Positions 54,491-63,121 of a DNA stretch of 64,000 nucleotides are shown here, in pieces. The notes beneath the pieces are model-generated. The model had not been told where the DNA came from, did not search any database, and saw only the letters and a list, made by a program, of their open reading frames with translations. Source of the stretch: Luteimonas huabeiensis HB2. GTDB taxonomy: Bacteria > Pseudomonadota > Gammaproteobacteria > Xanthomonadales > Xanthomonadaceae. A program made the translations under genes and the position numbers. Each line of letters opens with the position of its first letter. Position 1 is the stretch's first letter. The DNA lies in assembly GCF_000559025.1 (NCBI RefSeq), contig NZ_JAAN01000014.1:310001-374000 (forward strand), in the 5' to 3' direction.

Positions 54491-55750
54491 ATGGCGAACA
54501 TCTTCACTCGTACGGCCACGGGCGTGATGGACTGGGTCAACGCGCGCGCGCCGGGCATGATGCCGGCGTACCGCAAGCACATGACCGAGTACTACGCGCC
54601 GAAGAACTTCAACTTCATGTACTACTTCGGTTCGCTGGCGCTGCTGGTGCTGGTGAACCAGCTGGTGACGGGCATCTTCCTGACGATGCACTACAAGCCC
54701 AGCGCGGCCGAGGCGTTCTCCTCGGTCGAGTACATCATGCGCGACGTGGAGTGGGGCTGGCTGATCCGCTACATGCACTCCACCGGCGCGTCGCTGTTCT
54801 TCATCGTCGTCTACCTGCACATGTTCCGCGGGCTGATGTACGGCAGCTACCAGAAGCCGCGCGAGCTGGTGTGGATCCTGGGCATGCTGATCTACCTGGT
54901 GCTGATGGCCGAGGCGTTCCTGGGCTACGTGCTGCCGTGGGGCCAGATGTCGTTCTGGGGCGCGAAGGTGATCATCTCGCTGTTCGGCGCGTTCCCGGTG
55001 ATCGGCAACGGCCTGACCGAGTGGATCATGGGCGACTACCTGCCCTCGGACGCCACCCTCAACCGCTTCTTCGCCCTGCACGTGATCGCGCTGCCGCTGG
55101 TGCTGCTGCTGCTGGTGGTGCTGCACCTGGGCGCGCTGCACGAGGTCGGCTCCAACAATCCCGACGGCGTGGAGATCAAGAAGGGGCCGAAGGGCAACCG
55201 CTGGTCGAAGACCGCGCCGACCGACGGCATCCCGTTCCACCCCTACTACACGGTCAAGGACATCGTGGGCGTCGGTTTCCTGCTGATGCTGGCGGCCTTC
55301 GTCATCTTCTTCGCGCCCGAGTTCGGCGGCTGGTTCCTCGAGCACGACAACTTCGTCGAGGCCAACCCGCTGGTCACCCCGGAGCACATCAAGCCGGTGT
55401 GGTACTACACGCCCTACTACGCGATGCTACGCGTGGTGCCGGACAAGCTCGCCGGCGTGCTGGTGATGTTCGGCGCGATCGCGATCCTGTTCCTGGTGCC
55501 CTGGCTGGACCGCGCCAAGGTGAAGTCCTACCGCTACCGCGGCCTGTTGTCGAAGGTGCTGCTGGGGCTGTTCGCGCTCAGCTTCGTCTGGCTGGGCAAG
55601 ATCGGCGCCGGCCCGGGCACGGACCCGACGGAGACCATCGTCGGCCGCTTCCTGACCTTCTACTACTTCGCGTTCTTCATCACCATGCCGCTGTGGACCA
55701 AGCTCGACAGGACCAAGCCCGTGCCGGAGAGGGTGACGACCCATGACTGA
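54491..55750 (+). CDS. petB: Cytochrome b of the bc1 complex
   Basis: 419 residues, full-length cytochrome b with about eight membrane helices. Haem-ligand His pairs lie in helices B and D; the Qo-site motif region is present (PEFGGWFLEHDNFVEANP and a WGAKVIISLFGAFPVIG segment). Membrane core of complex III. Overlaps petC by eight bases. Confidence 0.96.
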   Translation: MANIFTRTATGVMDWVNARAPGMMPAYRKHMTEYYAPKNFNFMYYFGSLALLVLVNQLVTGIFLTMHYKPSAAEAFSSVEYIMRDVEWGWLIRYMHSTGASLFFIVVYLHMFRGLMYGSYQKPRELVWILGMLIYLVLMAEAFLGYVLPWGQMSFWGAKVIISLFGAFPVIGNGLTEWIMGDYLPSDATLNRFFALHVIALPLVLLLLVVLHLGALHEVGSNNPDGVEIKKGPKGNRWSKTAPTDGIPFHPYYTVKDIVGVGFLLMLAAFVIFFAPEFGGWFLEHDNFVEANPLVTPEHIKPVWYYTPYYAMLRVVPDKLAGVLVMFGAIAILFLVPWLDRAKVKSYRYRGLLSKVLLGLFALSFVWLGKIGAGPGTDPTETIVGRFLTFYYFAFFITMPLWTKLDRTKPVPERVTTHD

Positions 55751-56546
55751 GCACGCGGCGTTCGGCAATCTGGAGGCGGGAATCGTGAAGAAGGGCTATC
55801 TGCGCCTGGCGCGCCGCGCGGCCGCCGCGCTCGGCGGCCTGCTGCTGACCTGCAGCGCGCTGGCGGCCGGGCCGGGTTCGGCGCTGCAGCAGTCGGGCGC
55901 CGACATCGCCGACCGGGCCTCCCTGCAGCGCGGCGCGCAGCTGTTCATGAACTACTGCTCGGGCTGCCACTCCCTCAAGTACCTGCGCTACTCGCGCCTG
56001 GCCGACGACCTCGGCCTGAGCGAGGACGAGGTAATGCAGAACCTCAACTTCACCGGGGCCGGCTTCGGCGAGCACATCGTCTCGGCCATGCCGGCCGTGC
56101 ACGCGGAGGGCTGGTTCGGCAAGCCGCCGCCGGACCTGTCGCTGACCGTGCGCACCAAGATCGGCGGCCCGGACTGGGTCTATACCTTCCTCAAGTCCTT
56201 CTACCAGGACGAGGACGCGACCCTGGGCTGGAACAACACCCTGTACCCGAACGTCTCCATGCCCAATCCCCTGTGGGAACTGCAGGGCCTGCAGCGGCCG
56301 GTGTACGGCGAGCCCGACGAAATCGGCGAGCCGACCGTGGAAAGCCTGCAGATCGCGCAGCCGGGCCGGCTGTCGGCGGAGGAATTCGACCGTTCCGCCC
56401 GCGACATCGCCGCGTTCCTCCAGTACGCTGCCGAGCCGGCCGCGCTCAAGCGCCAGGGCCTGGGGGTGTGGGTGATCCTGTTCCTGGCGTTCTTCACCTT
56501 CCTCGCGTGGCTGCTGAAGAAGGAGTACTGGCGCGACGTGCACTGA
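55743..56546 (+). CDS. petC: Cytochrome c1 of the bc1 complex
   Basis: 267 residues. Haem site CSGCH at 72-76, axial Met in the AMPAVHAEGW/SMPNPLWELQ regions, and a C-terminal membrane anchor (VWVILFLAFFTFLAWLLKKEYW). The ATG at 55743 overlaps the petB stop; a GTG at 55785 would give a conventional signal peptide directly (KKGYLRLARRAAAALGG) and is an alternative start. Confidence 0.94.
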   Translation: MTEHAAFGNLEAGIVKKGYLRLARRAAAALGGLLLTCSALAAGPGSALQQSGADIADRASLQRGAQLFMNYCSGCHSLKYLRYSRLADDLGLSEDEVMQNLNFTGAGFGEHIVSAMPAVHAEGWFGKPPPDLSLTVRTKIGGPDWVYTFLKSFYQDEDATLGWNNTLYPNVSMPNPLWELQGLQRPVYGEPDEIGEPTVESLQIAQPGRLSAEEFDRSARDIAAFLQYAAEPAALKRQGLGVWVILFLAFFTFLAWLLKKEYWRDVH

Positions 56547-56563
56547 GCGCAGACGCGCGCCGG

Positions 56564-56583
56564 CCCGCCGCCGAGGGCGGGCT
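56564..56583 (+). terminator. Stem-loop between petC and sspA
   Basis: Seven-bp stem GCCCGCC / GGCGGGC with a six-base loop, 17 bases after the petC stop, followed by a second small GGCGCC palindrome. There is no T run; may attenuate read-through into sspA. Confidence 0.35.
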
Positions 56584-56702
56584 CCCGCCGAGGCGCCGGA
56601 GGCGCCCCGCGGGCCTGGACAACCGGGGAACCGTGACGGCCGTTCGCACAGGGCGGGTGGCGTCGATACGGCCGGCGGATTCCGGCCGTTGGAGAAAACC
56701 TG

Positions 56703-57341
56703 ATGATGGCGTCGAGTCCGCGTATGCGTAATGCCCTGACCCTGTTCTCCGCAGTCGACGATGTGCTGTGCCACCGGGTGCGCCTGGTGCTGGCCGCGAA
56801 AGGCGTCACCTACGACCTGATCGCGGTCGATCCCCAGGACCCGCCCGAGGACCTGGTCGACCTGAACCCCTACCACTCGGTGCCGACGCTGGTCGAGCGC
56901 GAGCTGGTACTCTACGCCGCCTCGGTGGTCTGCGAGTACATCGACGAGCGCTACCCGCACCCGCCGCTGATGCCGGTGGATCCGCTTTCGCGCGCGCGCC
57001 TGCGCCTGGCGATGCTGCGGCTCGAGCACGACTGGGTGCCGCAGATCCAGGCCATCCAGTTCGGCAACAAGCAGCAGGCCGAGGCCGGCCGCAAGCGCCT
57101 GCGCGAACTGCTGACCGCCTCGGTGCCGCTGTTCAAGGCCAGCAAGTTCTTCCTCAGCGCCGAGATGAGCCTGGCCGACTGCGCGATGGCGCCGATCATC
57201 TGGCGCCTGCAGGCGCTCGACATCCCGCTGCCCAAGGACGGCAAGGCGATCGAGGACTACGGCAACCGCATCTTCCGCAACCCCGGCTTCGTGCGCAGCC
57301 TGACCCCGCAGGAGAAGAACCTGCGCGAGCTGCCGGCCTGA
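56703..57341 (+). CDS. sspA: Stringent starvation protein A (GST-fold)
   Basis: 212 residues. N-terminal thioredoxin-like domain (LFSAVDDVLCHRVRLVLAAKG, NPYHSVPTLVERELVLYAASVVCEYIDERYPHPPLMP) and C-terminal helical domain. Binds RNA polymerase and affects stress and stationary-phase transcription. GGAG eight bases before ATG 56703 supports the first of two tandem ATGs. The petABC-sspA-sspB order is conserved. Confidence 0.94.
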   Translation: MMASSPRMRNALTLFSAVDDVLCHRVRLVLAAKGVTYDLIAVDPQDPPEDLVDLNPYHSVPTLVERELVLYAASVVCEYIDERYPHPPLMPVDPLSRARLRLAMLRLEHDWVPQIQAIQFGNKQQAEAGRKRLRELLTASVPLFKASKFFLSAEMSLADCAMAPIIWRLQALDIPLPKDGKAIEDYGNRIFRNPGFVRSLTPQEKNLRELPA

Positions 57342-57399
57342 GGCGGGCGACCGGCTGTCCGCGGCGTCGCCGCCGGATGATTTCTGCGCCCGGGGCTCC

Positions 57400-57405
57400 T
57401 AGACT
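57400..57405 (+). promoter_or_regulatory. -10 element of sspB, predicted leaderless
   Basis: TAGACT ends exactly six bases before the ATG at 57412; no ribosome-binding motif lies between. Suggests sspB can be transcribed separately from sspA. Confidence 0.45.
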
Positions 57406-57411
57406 GAGCGC

Positions 57412-57852
57412 ATGAGCGAACCCGCAACGCCCCGCATGACCAGCCACCGCCCGTACCTGCTGCGGGCGCTGTACGAGTGGATCGCCGACAACGCGATGAC
57501 GCCCCACATCCTGGTCGATGCCACCCGGCCCGGCGTGCGGGTGCCGCCGCATACCGTCAAGGACGGGCGCGTCGTGCTCAACATCGCCGAGCGCGCCGTC
57601 GCGCGGCTGGAGATGGACAACGACAGCGTGCGTTTCACCGCGCGCTTCGGCGGCGTCAGCCAGCCGGTGGACGTGCCGGTCTCGGCGGTGCTGGCGGTGT
57701 ACGCGCGCGAGACCGGGCAGGGCATGGTGCTGCCCGACGAGCCGGTCGGCGATGCGCCGGACCCGGACGACGAGCCGCCGGCCTCGCCGCCCGACGACGG
57801 CGCCGGCGTGGACGCGCCGCCGAAACGCGGCCATCTGCGGGTCGTCAAGTAG
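57412..57852 (+). CDS. sspB: ClpXP protease specificity-enhancing factor SspB
   Basis: 146 residues. N-terminal SspB fold (SHRPYLLRALYEWIADNAMTPHILVDA, NIAERAVARLEMDN, FTARFGGV), a Pro/Asp-rich linker, and the C-terminal ClpX-docking peptide (RGHLRVVK, like the E. coli RGxPxLRVVK tail). Delivers ssrA-tagged proteins to ClpXP. Confidence 0.95.
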   Translation: MSEPATPRMTSHRPYLLRALYEWIADNAMTPHILVDATRPGVRVPPHTVKDGRVVLNIAERAVARLEMDNDSVRFTARFGGVSQPVDVPVSAVLAVYARETGQGMVLPDEPVGDAPDPDDEPPASPPDDGAGVDAPPKRGHLRVVK

Positions 57853-57884
57853 GCAGCGCCGGCCTGCGGCGCGCGCCGCGGGCC

Positions 57885-58146
57885 CTAGGCTGTATCGATT
57901 TCAGCGTGCGACAGGCCCCTTCGCCCGCATGCGGGGAGCACTCTGTTTTTTCCCTCCCCCGCAAGCGCACGCCGCAGGCGTCCAAAGCAGCCCTCATCCG
58001 GCGCTGCGCGGCTTGCGGGAGAAGGAACGATATGCACCCGCTTGCGGGAGAAGGGACGAGCCGCACCCGCCTGCGGGAGAAGGGACGAGCCGCACCCGCC
58101 TGCGGGAGAAGGGACGAGCCGCAGGTCGAATGTCGATACAGCCTAG
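57885..58146. mobile_element. MITE-like element, copy C
   Basis: 262 bp. Left end CTAGGCTGTATCGATTTC (one base shorter than consensus); right end GAATGTCGATACAGCCTAG (58128-58146) perfect, so CTAG stands at both ends. The interior has one CCCCCGCAAGC module, CTCATCCGGCGCTGCGCG, and several tandem CGCTTGCGGGAGAAGG/ CGCCTGCGGGAGAAGG units, an expanded version of the shared core. The sspB-DUF3301 gap (57853-58205) contains this element and about 90 bases with nothing else recognised. Confidence 0.8.
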
Positions 58147-58205
58147 GCGCCCGGGCGGCAGAAGCCGTCCGGCCGTTCGCCTCGAACGTCTCGATCGCCC
58201 AGGCC

Positions 58206-58535
58206 CTAGCGCATCGCCTCCAGTACGCCCTCGGCGCCGACCGGGCCGACGAAGCCGACCAGCTCGTCGCCGCGCAGCACCAGCTTGCCCACCGAGCGTT
58301 CGACGCCGTCGCTGGAGTATTCGAAGCGGAAGCTGCGCTCGACCCCGAGCCGGCCGTCCTCGCGCCGCCGCAGGCGCAGGCCGCTGGCGTGCACGGTCTG
58401 GTCGAGCCACTGCACGCCGGCGGCGCGGCAGGCCTCGCGGCCGATGCGCTCGGCGCGCTCGGCGGCCGCGCGCGAGGCGCTCCACCAGGCCGCGGCGGCG
58501 GCGGCGAGGATCATCAGCAGGATCGGGCCGGACAT
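58206..58535 (-). CDS. DUF3301 membrane-anchored protein
   Basis: 109 residues; an N-terminal membrane helix (about 4-20), then a soluble part with AERIGREACRAAGVQWLDQTVHASGLRLRR and FRFEYSSDGVERSVGKLVLRGDELV, the DUF3301 pattern. Function unknown. Single gene convergent with sspB; 58536-58733 upstream holds nothing recognised. Confidence 0.8.
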   Translation of the reverse strand: MSGPILLMILAAAAAAWWSASRAAAERAERIGREACRAAGVQWLDQTVHASGLRLRRREDGRLGVERSFRFEYSSDGVERSVGKLVLRGDELVGFVGPVGAEGVLEAMR

Positions 58536-58733
58536 GCCGCTACTGTGGCGACCACGGTGCGCGACCGCAAGGGAGCGCGCAGGGCCCCCGAGCCCCGCAG
58601 CGGGCGCGCTACGCCGCCGGGGCGCGCGCCGCGGCCGCGCCGGCCCCGGGCTTCCGCGGATCGCGCGCGGCGATCCGGCCGGCCGCTCGTGGCCGGCGTT
58701 TCCGTCGGCGGCGCCGGCAGGGCGCGTGCCGCG

Positions 58734-59600
58734 TCAGGCCGGCGGCGGGCCCAGCTTCAGCGAGAGGTCCACGGCGCGCACGTGCTTGGTCAGCGCGCCG
58801 ACCGAGATGCAGTCCACTCCGTCCTCGGCCACCGCGCGCACGCTGTCGAGCTCGATCCCGCCGGAGACCTCCAGCGGGATCCGCCCGCCGTAGGGCGCGC
58901 CGCGCGCGATCCGCACCGCCTCGCGCCGCGTCGGGGCGTCGAAGTCGTCGATCAGGATCCGTTGGCAGCCGGCGTCCAGCGCCTCGCGCAGCTGCGCCAG
59001 GGTCTCGACCTCGACGATCAGCGGCAGCTCCGGCCGCTGCGCGCGCGCAGCGCCGATCGCCGCCGCGACCGAACCGGCCATGCGCACGTGGTTCTCCTTC
59101 AGCATCACCGCGTCGAACAGCCCCATGCGGTGGTTGTCGCCGCCGCCGGCGCGCACGGCGTACTTCTGCGCCAGGCGCAGGCCGGGCAGGGTCTTGCGGG
59201 TGTCGAGGATGCGCGCGCCGGTGCCCTCCACGGCGCGCACGTAGGCGGCGGTGGCGGTCGCCACGCCGCTGAGCGTCTGCAGGAAGTTCAGCGCGGTGCG
59301 CTCGGCGGTCACCAGGGCGCGCGCGCGCCCGGCCACCGTGGCGAGCACGCTGCCGGCGGTGGCGGCGTCGCCTTCGGCGATGCGCCATTCGATCCGGACC
59401 TGCGGGTCCAGCGCGCGCAGGCAGGCGTCGAACCAGGGCCGACCGCAGATCACCGCGTCCTGCTTGCACAGCAGGTAGGCGGCATCCTCCACGTCGGGCA
59501 GCAGGGCCGCGGTGGCGTCGCCGGGGCCGACGTCCTCGGCCAGCGCGCGGGCGATGTCGGCGGCGACCGCGTCCGCCGGCGGCGGCGCCGGCCGGCTCAT
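58734..59600 (-). CDS. nadC: Nicotinate-nucleotide pyrophosphorylase (carboxylating)
   Basis: 288 residues. Quinolinate phosphoribosyltransferase: EDVGPGDATAALLP, TAERTALNFLQTLSGVAT, ILDTRKTLPGLRLAQKYAVRAGGGDNHRMGL, MLKENHV, and the phosphate-binding EVSGGIELDSV. Makes nicotinate mononucleotide for NAD. Overlaps the upstream Trm112-like gene by four bases. Confidence 0.96.
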   Translation of the reverse strand: MSRPAPPPADAVAADIARALAEDVGPGDATAALLPDVEDAAYLLCKQDAVICGRPWFDACLRALDPQVRIEWRIAEGDAATAGSVLATVAGRARALVTAERTALNFLQTLSGVATATAAYVRAVEGTGARILDTRKTLPGLRLAQKYAVRAGGGDNHRMGLFDAVMLKENHVRMAGSVAAAIGAARAQRPELPLIVEVETLAQLREALDAGCQRILIDDFDAPTRREAVRIARGAPYGGRIPLEVSGGIELDSVRAVAEDGVDCISVGALTKHVRAVDLSLKLGPPPA

Positions 59601-59872
59601 CGCGCGGCGGCCGGGAAGTCCTCGACCTGCGCGGTCGGAATGCCCTCCTCGACCAGCAGCACCGGGATGCCGTCGTCGACCCGGTAGACCCGCTTGCGGT
59701 CGCGCGTCACCAGCGCCTCGCGCAGCGGCTCGGCCTGAGGGCTGTCGTCGGCGCGACGCAGGGTGCCGGACTCGACGGCGCGGTTGAGCGCATCCAGGCC
59801 GGCGCGGTCGAGCACCGAGAGCGGCTGGCGCGTGGCCGGGCAGACGAGGATGTCGAGGAGCTTGCGGTCCAT
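59597..59872 (-). CDS. Trm112 family protein lacking most zinc cysteines
   Basis: 91 residues. Start DRKLLDILVCPATRQPL matches the Trm112/YcaR family (usual CPxC is CPAT here, so only Cys11 remains), then an insertion of about 30 residues, then RVYRVDDGIPVLLVEEG, the family's C-terminal motif. Other members chaperone methyltransferases or lie beside lpxK-kdsB; here the partner gene is nadC. Without the zinc cysteines the zinc ribbon is unlikely. Function unknown. Confidence 0.8.
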   Translation of the reverse strand: MDRKLLDILVCPATRQPLSVLDRAGLDALNRAVESGTLRRADDSPQAEPLREALVTRDRKRVYRVDDGIPVLLVEEGIPTAQVEDFPAAAR

Positions 59873-60042
59873 GGGCGGCTGGGCTGAAAGGAGGGCAAGA
59901 GCGTACCACCTCGGCCGCCGCGGCCCGGCCGACCGGCGCCGCGCCGCCGTCCGGCACGACGCATCCTGGGCGCGGTGCGCGGCGCGATTGCCCGCGAGCG
60001 CGCGAAGCGCCCTAAAATGGCGGTTTGCGCCCGGGATCCGCC

Positions 60043-60567
60043 ATGTCCGCCAATTCCGCCAGCCCGCTCGTGGGCATCGTCATGGGCTCGAGGTCCGACT
60101 GGGACACCATGCGGCATGCCGCCGAACGGCTCGATGCGCTCGGCGTCGCCCACGAAGTGCGCGTGGTCTCCGCGCACCGCACCCCGGACGCCATGTTCGC
60201 CTACGCCGAGCAGGCGCAGGCGCGCGGCCTGCGCGCGATCATCGCCGGCGCCGGCGGCGCCGCGCACCTGCCGGGCATGCTGGCGGCCAAGACCCCGGTG
60301 CCGGTACTCGGCGTGCCGGTGCAGTCGAAGGCGCTCAACGGCCTGGACTCGCTGCTGTCGATCGTGCAGATGCCGGCCGGCATCCCGGTGGCGACCTTCG
60401 CCATCGGCAAGGCCGGCGCGGCCAACGCGGCGCTGTTCGCCGCCGCGATGCTCGGCGACCGGCCGGAGATCGCGCAGGCGCTGGCGGCGTTCCGCGCGCG
60501 CCAGACCGAGGACGTGGCCGGCAACGACGACCCGCGCATCGACGCGCGTCCGCCGGGCTTCGCATGA
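60043..60567 (+). CDS. purE: N5-carboxyaminoimidazole ribonucleotide mutase
   Basis: 174 residues from ATG 60043 (a TTG at 60025 is possible). Class I Pur[73 protein letters not shown]. Converts N5-CAIR to CAIR. TAAAAT at 60013-60018 may be its -10. Overlaps purK (ATGA). Confidence 0.96.
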   Translation: MSANSASPLVGIVMGSRSDWDTMRHAAERLDALGVAHEVRVVSAHRTPDAMFAYAEQAQARGLRAIIAGAGGAAHLPGMLAAKTPVPVLGVPVQSKALNGLDSLLSIVQMPAGIPVATFAIGKAGAANAALFAAAMLGDRPEIAQALAAFRARQTEDVAGNDDPRIDARPPGFA

Positions 60568-61706
60568 CCACCGTCGGTATCTTGGGTGGCGGACAGCTCG
60601 CGCGCATGCTGGCGCTGGCCGGGGCTCCGCTCGGCCTGCGTTTCCTGGTCATGGACACCGCCGCCGACGCCTGCGCCGGGCAGTGCGCGCCGCTGCTGGT
60701 GGGCGACTACCGCGACGAGGCCGCGCTGGCCGAGTTCGCCTCGCGGGTGGACGTGGCCACCTTCGATTTCGAGAACGTGCCCGCCGAGAGCGCGCGCTGG
60801 CTGAGCGAGCGGGTGCCGGTGTTCCCGAATCCCGACGCGCTGGCGGTGGCGCAGGACCGGCTGGCGGAAAAGACCCTGTTCCGCGACCTCGGCATCCCGG
60901 TGCCGGCGTTCGCCGACGTGGACTCGCGCGCCGGCCTGGACGCCGCGGTGGCCCGTGTGGGCCTGCCGTGCATCCTCAAGACGCGGCGGCTGGGCTACGA
61001 CGGCAAGGGCCAGTTCCGCCTGCGCGAGCCGGCCGACCTCGACCGCGCCTGGGACGCGCTGGGCGCGCAGGCGGGAAAGGTCGGGCTCATCGTCGAGGCC
61101 TTCGTGCCCTTCGAGCGCGAGTACTCCGTGGTGGCGGTGCGCGGCCGCGACGGCGCCTTCCGCGCCTGGCCGCTGACCGCGAACTGGCACGTGGACGGGG
61201 TGCTCTCGGCCAGCCTGGCGCCCGCCGCCGCGCCAGGGGCGCTGGCGCGCGAGGCGCAGGCGCACGCGTGCGCGCTGGCCGAGCGCCTGGACTACGTCGG
61301 CGCGTTCGCGCTGGAGCTGTTCTGCCGCGATGGCCGGCTGCTGGCCAACGAGATGGCGCCGCGGGTGCACAACTCCGGGCACTGGACGATCGAGGGCGCC
61401 GAGACCTCGCAGTTCGAGAACCACCTGCGCGCGGTGCTCGGGCTGCCGCTGGGCGCGACCGACGCGCGCGGCAACGCCTGCATGCTCAACTGGATCGGCG
61501 CGATGCCCGACCCGCTGCCGGTGCTGGCCGCGTCGGGCGGGCACTGGCACGACTACGGCAAGGCGCCGCGCGAAGGCCGCAAGGTCGGCCACGCCACGCT
61601 GCGCGCCGACGATGCCGCGGCGCTGGCCGCGACCCTGGCGCAGGTCGGCGCGGCGCTGGGGCGGGAGCCCCAGGTGGCGCCCGTCGTCGCCGCGCTGTCG
61701 GCGTAG
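60564..61706 (+). CDS. purK: N5-carboxyaminoimidazole ribonucleotide synthetase
   Basis: 380 residues, ATP-grasp. [16 protein letters not shown] at the N-terminus, [64 protein letters not shown]-dependent carboxylation of AIR with bicarbonate. Coupled to purE by a four-base overlap. Confidence 0.96.
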   Translation: MTTVGILGGGQLARMLALAGAPLGLRFLVMDTAADACAGQCAPLLVGDYRDEAALAEFASRVDVATFDFENVPAESARWLSERVPVFPNPDALAVAQDRLAEKTLFRDLGIPVPAFADVDSRAGLDAAVARVGLPCILKTRRLGYDGKGQFRLREPADLDRAWDALGAQAGKVGLIVEAFVPFEREYSVVAVRGRDGAFRAWPLTANWHVDGVLSASLAPAAAPGALAREAQAHACALAERLDYVGAFALELFCRDGRLLANEMAPRVHNSGHWTIEGAETSQFENHLRAVLGLPLGATDARGNACMLNWIGAMPDPLPVLAASGGHWHDYGKAPREGRKVGHATLRADDAAALAATLAQVGAALGREPQVAPVVAALSA

Positions 61707-61769
61707 AAGCGCGCGTTCGTGCCGCCGGGCCTGGGGACCGTCGCTTCGAACGTCTCTGCCGCCCGGGCT

Positions 61770-62082
61770 CCTGGCTGTATCGACATTCGGCGCGCGAAAG
61801 AGGCTCCTCGTTGGGGGCGCGCTGTCTTTGTCCTCCCCCCGCAAGCGGGAGCCATCTTGTTTTTCCCTTCCCCCGCAAGCGGGGATCACTCTGTTTTTTC
61901 CTTCCCCCGCAAGCGGGGGAAGGTGCCGAAGGCGGATGGGGGCGCGCCGCAGGCGCCCAAGAGTCCCCTCATCCGGCGCTGCGCGCCGCCTTCTCCCGCT
62001 TGCGGGAGAAGGAACAATGTGGTCCCGCGTGCGGAAAAAGGGGCGGTTTCGACGCTGCAGGTCGAATGCCGATGCGGCTTAG
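61770..62082. mobile_element. MITE-like element, copy D
   Basis: 313 bp, the longest copy. Left end 61770-61788 matches 17 of 19, right end 62064-62082 matches 15 of 19. The left half carries three CCCCCGCAAGCGGG-type modules, the right half the inverted CTCATCCGGCGCTGCGCGCC and CTCCCGCTTGCGGGAG, then diverged repeats. The stop TAA (62081-62079) of the SOD-like gene lies in the right end. Bases 61707-61769 hold a 20-base patch related to the flank of copy C and nothing else. Confidence 0.75.
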
Positions 62083-62666
62083 CGCATCCGCGAGGCGACG
62101 TAGCGCCAGTTCACCAGCTGCCACCACGCCGCGAGGTACTTCTCGCGCTGGTCGCGGTAGTCGAGGTAGTAGGCGTGCTGCCACAGGCAGCAGGCGAGCA
62201 GGGGGTGGTCGCGGCCGGTGATCGGCGTGACCGCGTTCGGGGTGGCGGCGATCGCCAGGCGCCCGTCCGGGCGCTGCAGCAGCCAGGCCCAGCCCGCGCC
62301 GAAACCGCGCAGCGCCGCCTGCTCGAAGCGCTCGCGGAACGCGGCATAGCCGCCGAACGCCTCGTCCATGGCCTGGGCCAGCTTCGGCCCGGGCTCGCCG
62401 CCGCCGCCGGCCGCCGCCGGCTGCAGGCAGCGCCAGTACAGGTCGGTGTTCCAGGCCTGGGCGGCGTGCTCGAACAGCGCGCCCTGGGCCCGGCGCACGA
62501 TCTCCTCCAGGCTGGCGTCCTTCAGCGGGGTGCCGGCGATCAGCGTGTTGACCCGCTCGATGTCGGCCCGCTGGTGGTGCCCGTGATGCTGCTCGACCGT
62601 ATCGCCGGACAGGTGCGGTTCCAGGGCGGTGCGGTCGTAGGGGAGTGCGGCGAGTTCGATGGGCAT
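62079..62666 (-). CDS. Superoxide dismutase homologue lacking metal ligands (SodB-like pseudoenzyme)
   Basis: 195 residues, colinear with E. coli SodB from ELAALPYDRTALEPHLS to LVNWRYVASRM. By alignment, His27 and His164 remain but the ligand His74 is Thr (AWNTDLYW) and the ligand Asp is Cys160 (ACCLWQHAYY); gateway Tyr35 is Asp and the Glu before the last His is Gln163. Two of four metal ligands plus Tyr are gone, so dismutase activity is improbable. The overall fold segments (FGAGWAWL, Gln70) persist and the frame is intact, suggesting a selected non-enzymatic role rather than decay. Divergent from grxD; a true SOD is at 9867. Confidence 0.85.
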   Translation of the reverse strand: MPIELAALPYDRTALEPHLSGDTVEQHHGHHQRADIERVNTLIAGTPLKDASLEEIVRRAQGALFEHAAQAWNTDLYWRCLQPAAAGGGGEPGPKLAQAMDEAFGGYAAFRERFEQAALRGFGAGWAWLLQRPDGRLAIAATPNAVTPITGRDHPLLACCLWQHAYYLDYRDQREKYLAAWWQLVNWRYVASRMR

Positions 62667-62794
62667 GCCTGGGCGGGGCCGTCAAAGTGCGCGGGGGCGC
62701 GAGCGCTTACAATGGCGGATTCTAATCCCACGCCCGGCGGTCGGTCTTCGCGCATCCTTCGCGTCGCCGCCGCCGCGCGACGCAGGAGCTGATC

Positions 62795-63121
62795 ATGGCG
62801 GTCATGCAGCGGATCCAGGCCGAGGTCGAGTCGCACCCCATCGTGCTCTTCATGAAGGGGACGCCCGAGTATCCGATGTGCGGCTTTTCCAGCCGCGCGG
62901 TCGAGACCCTGCGCGCGGCGGGCCTCGATCCGGAGCAGCTGCACACCGTCAACGTGATGCAGGATCCGGAGGTGCGCGCCAACCTGCCGCGCTATTCCAA
63001 CTGGCCGACCTTCCCGCAGCTGTTCATCCACGGCGAGCTGATCGGCGGCTGCGACATCACCGTGGAGCTGCACGAATCCGGCGAACTGGCGCGCATGGTG
63101 GCGGAGGTGCAGCGGGCGTGA
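62795..63121 (+). CDS. grxD: Monothiol glutaredoxin Grx4
   Basis: 108 residues. CGFS active site at 29-32; FMKGTPEYP, WPTFPQLFI and GGCDITVEL glutathione-binding segments complete. Carries [2Fe-2S] clusters and partners BolA/IbaG-type proteins (ibaG at 26742). TACAAT at 62708-62713 may be the -10. Overlaps the SDR gene by four bases. Confidence 0.95.
   Translation: MAVMQRIQAEVESHPIVLFMKGTPEYPMCGFSSRAVETLRAAGLDPEQLHTVNVMQDPEVRANLPRYSNWPTFPQLFIHGELIGGCDITVELHESGELARMVAEVQRA

Noticed and set aside
62079-62666. SOD-like gene as a decaying pseudogene
   Set aside because: No frameshift or internal stop, normal length, other family motifs kept; a maintained pseudoenzyme is more likely, though not proven.
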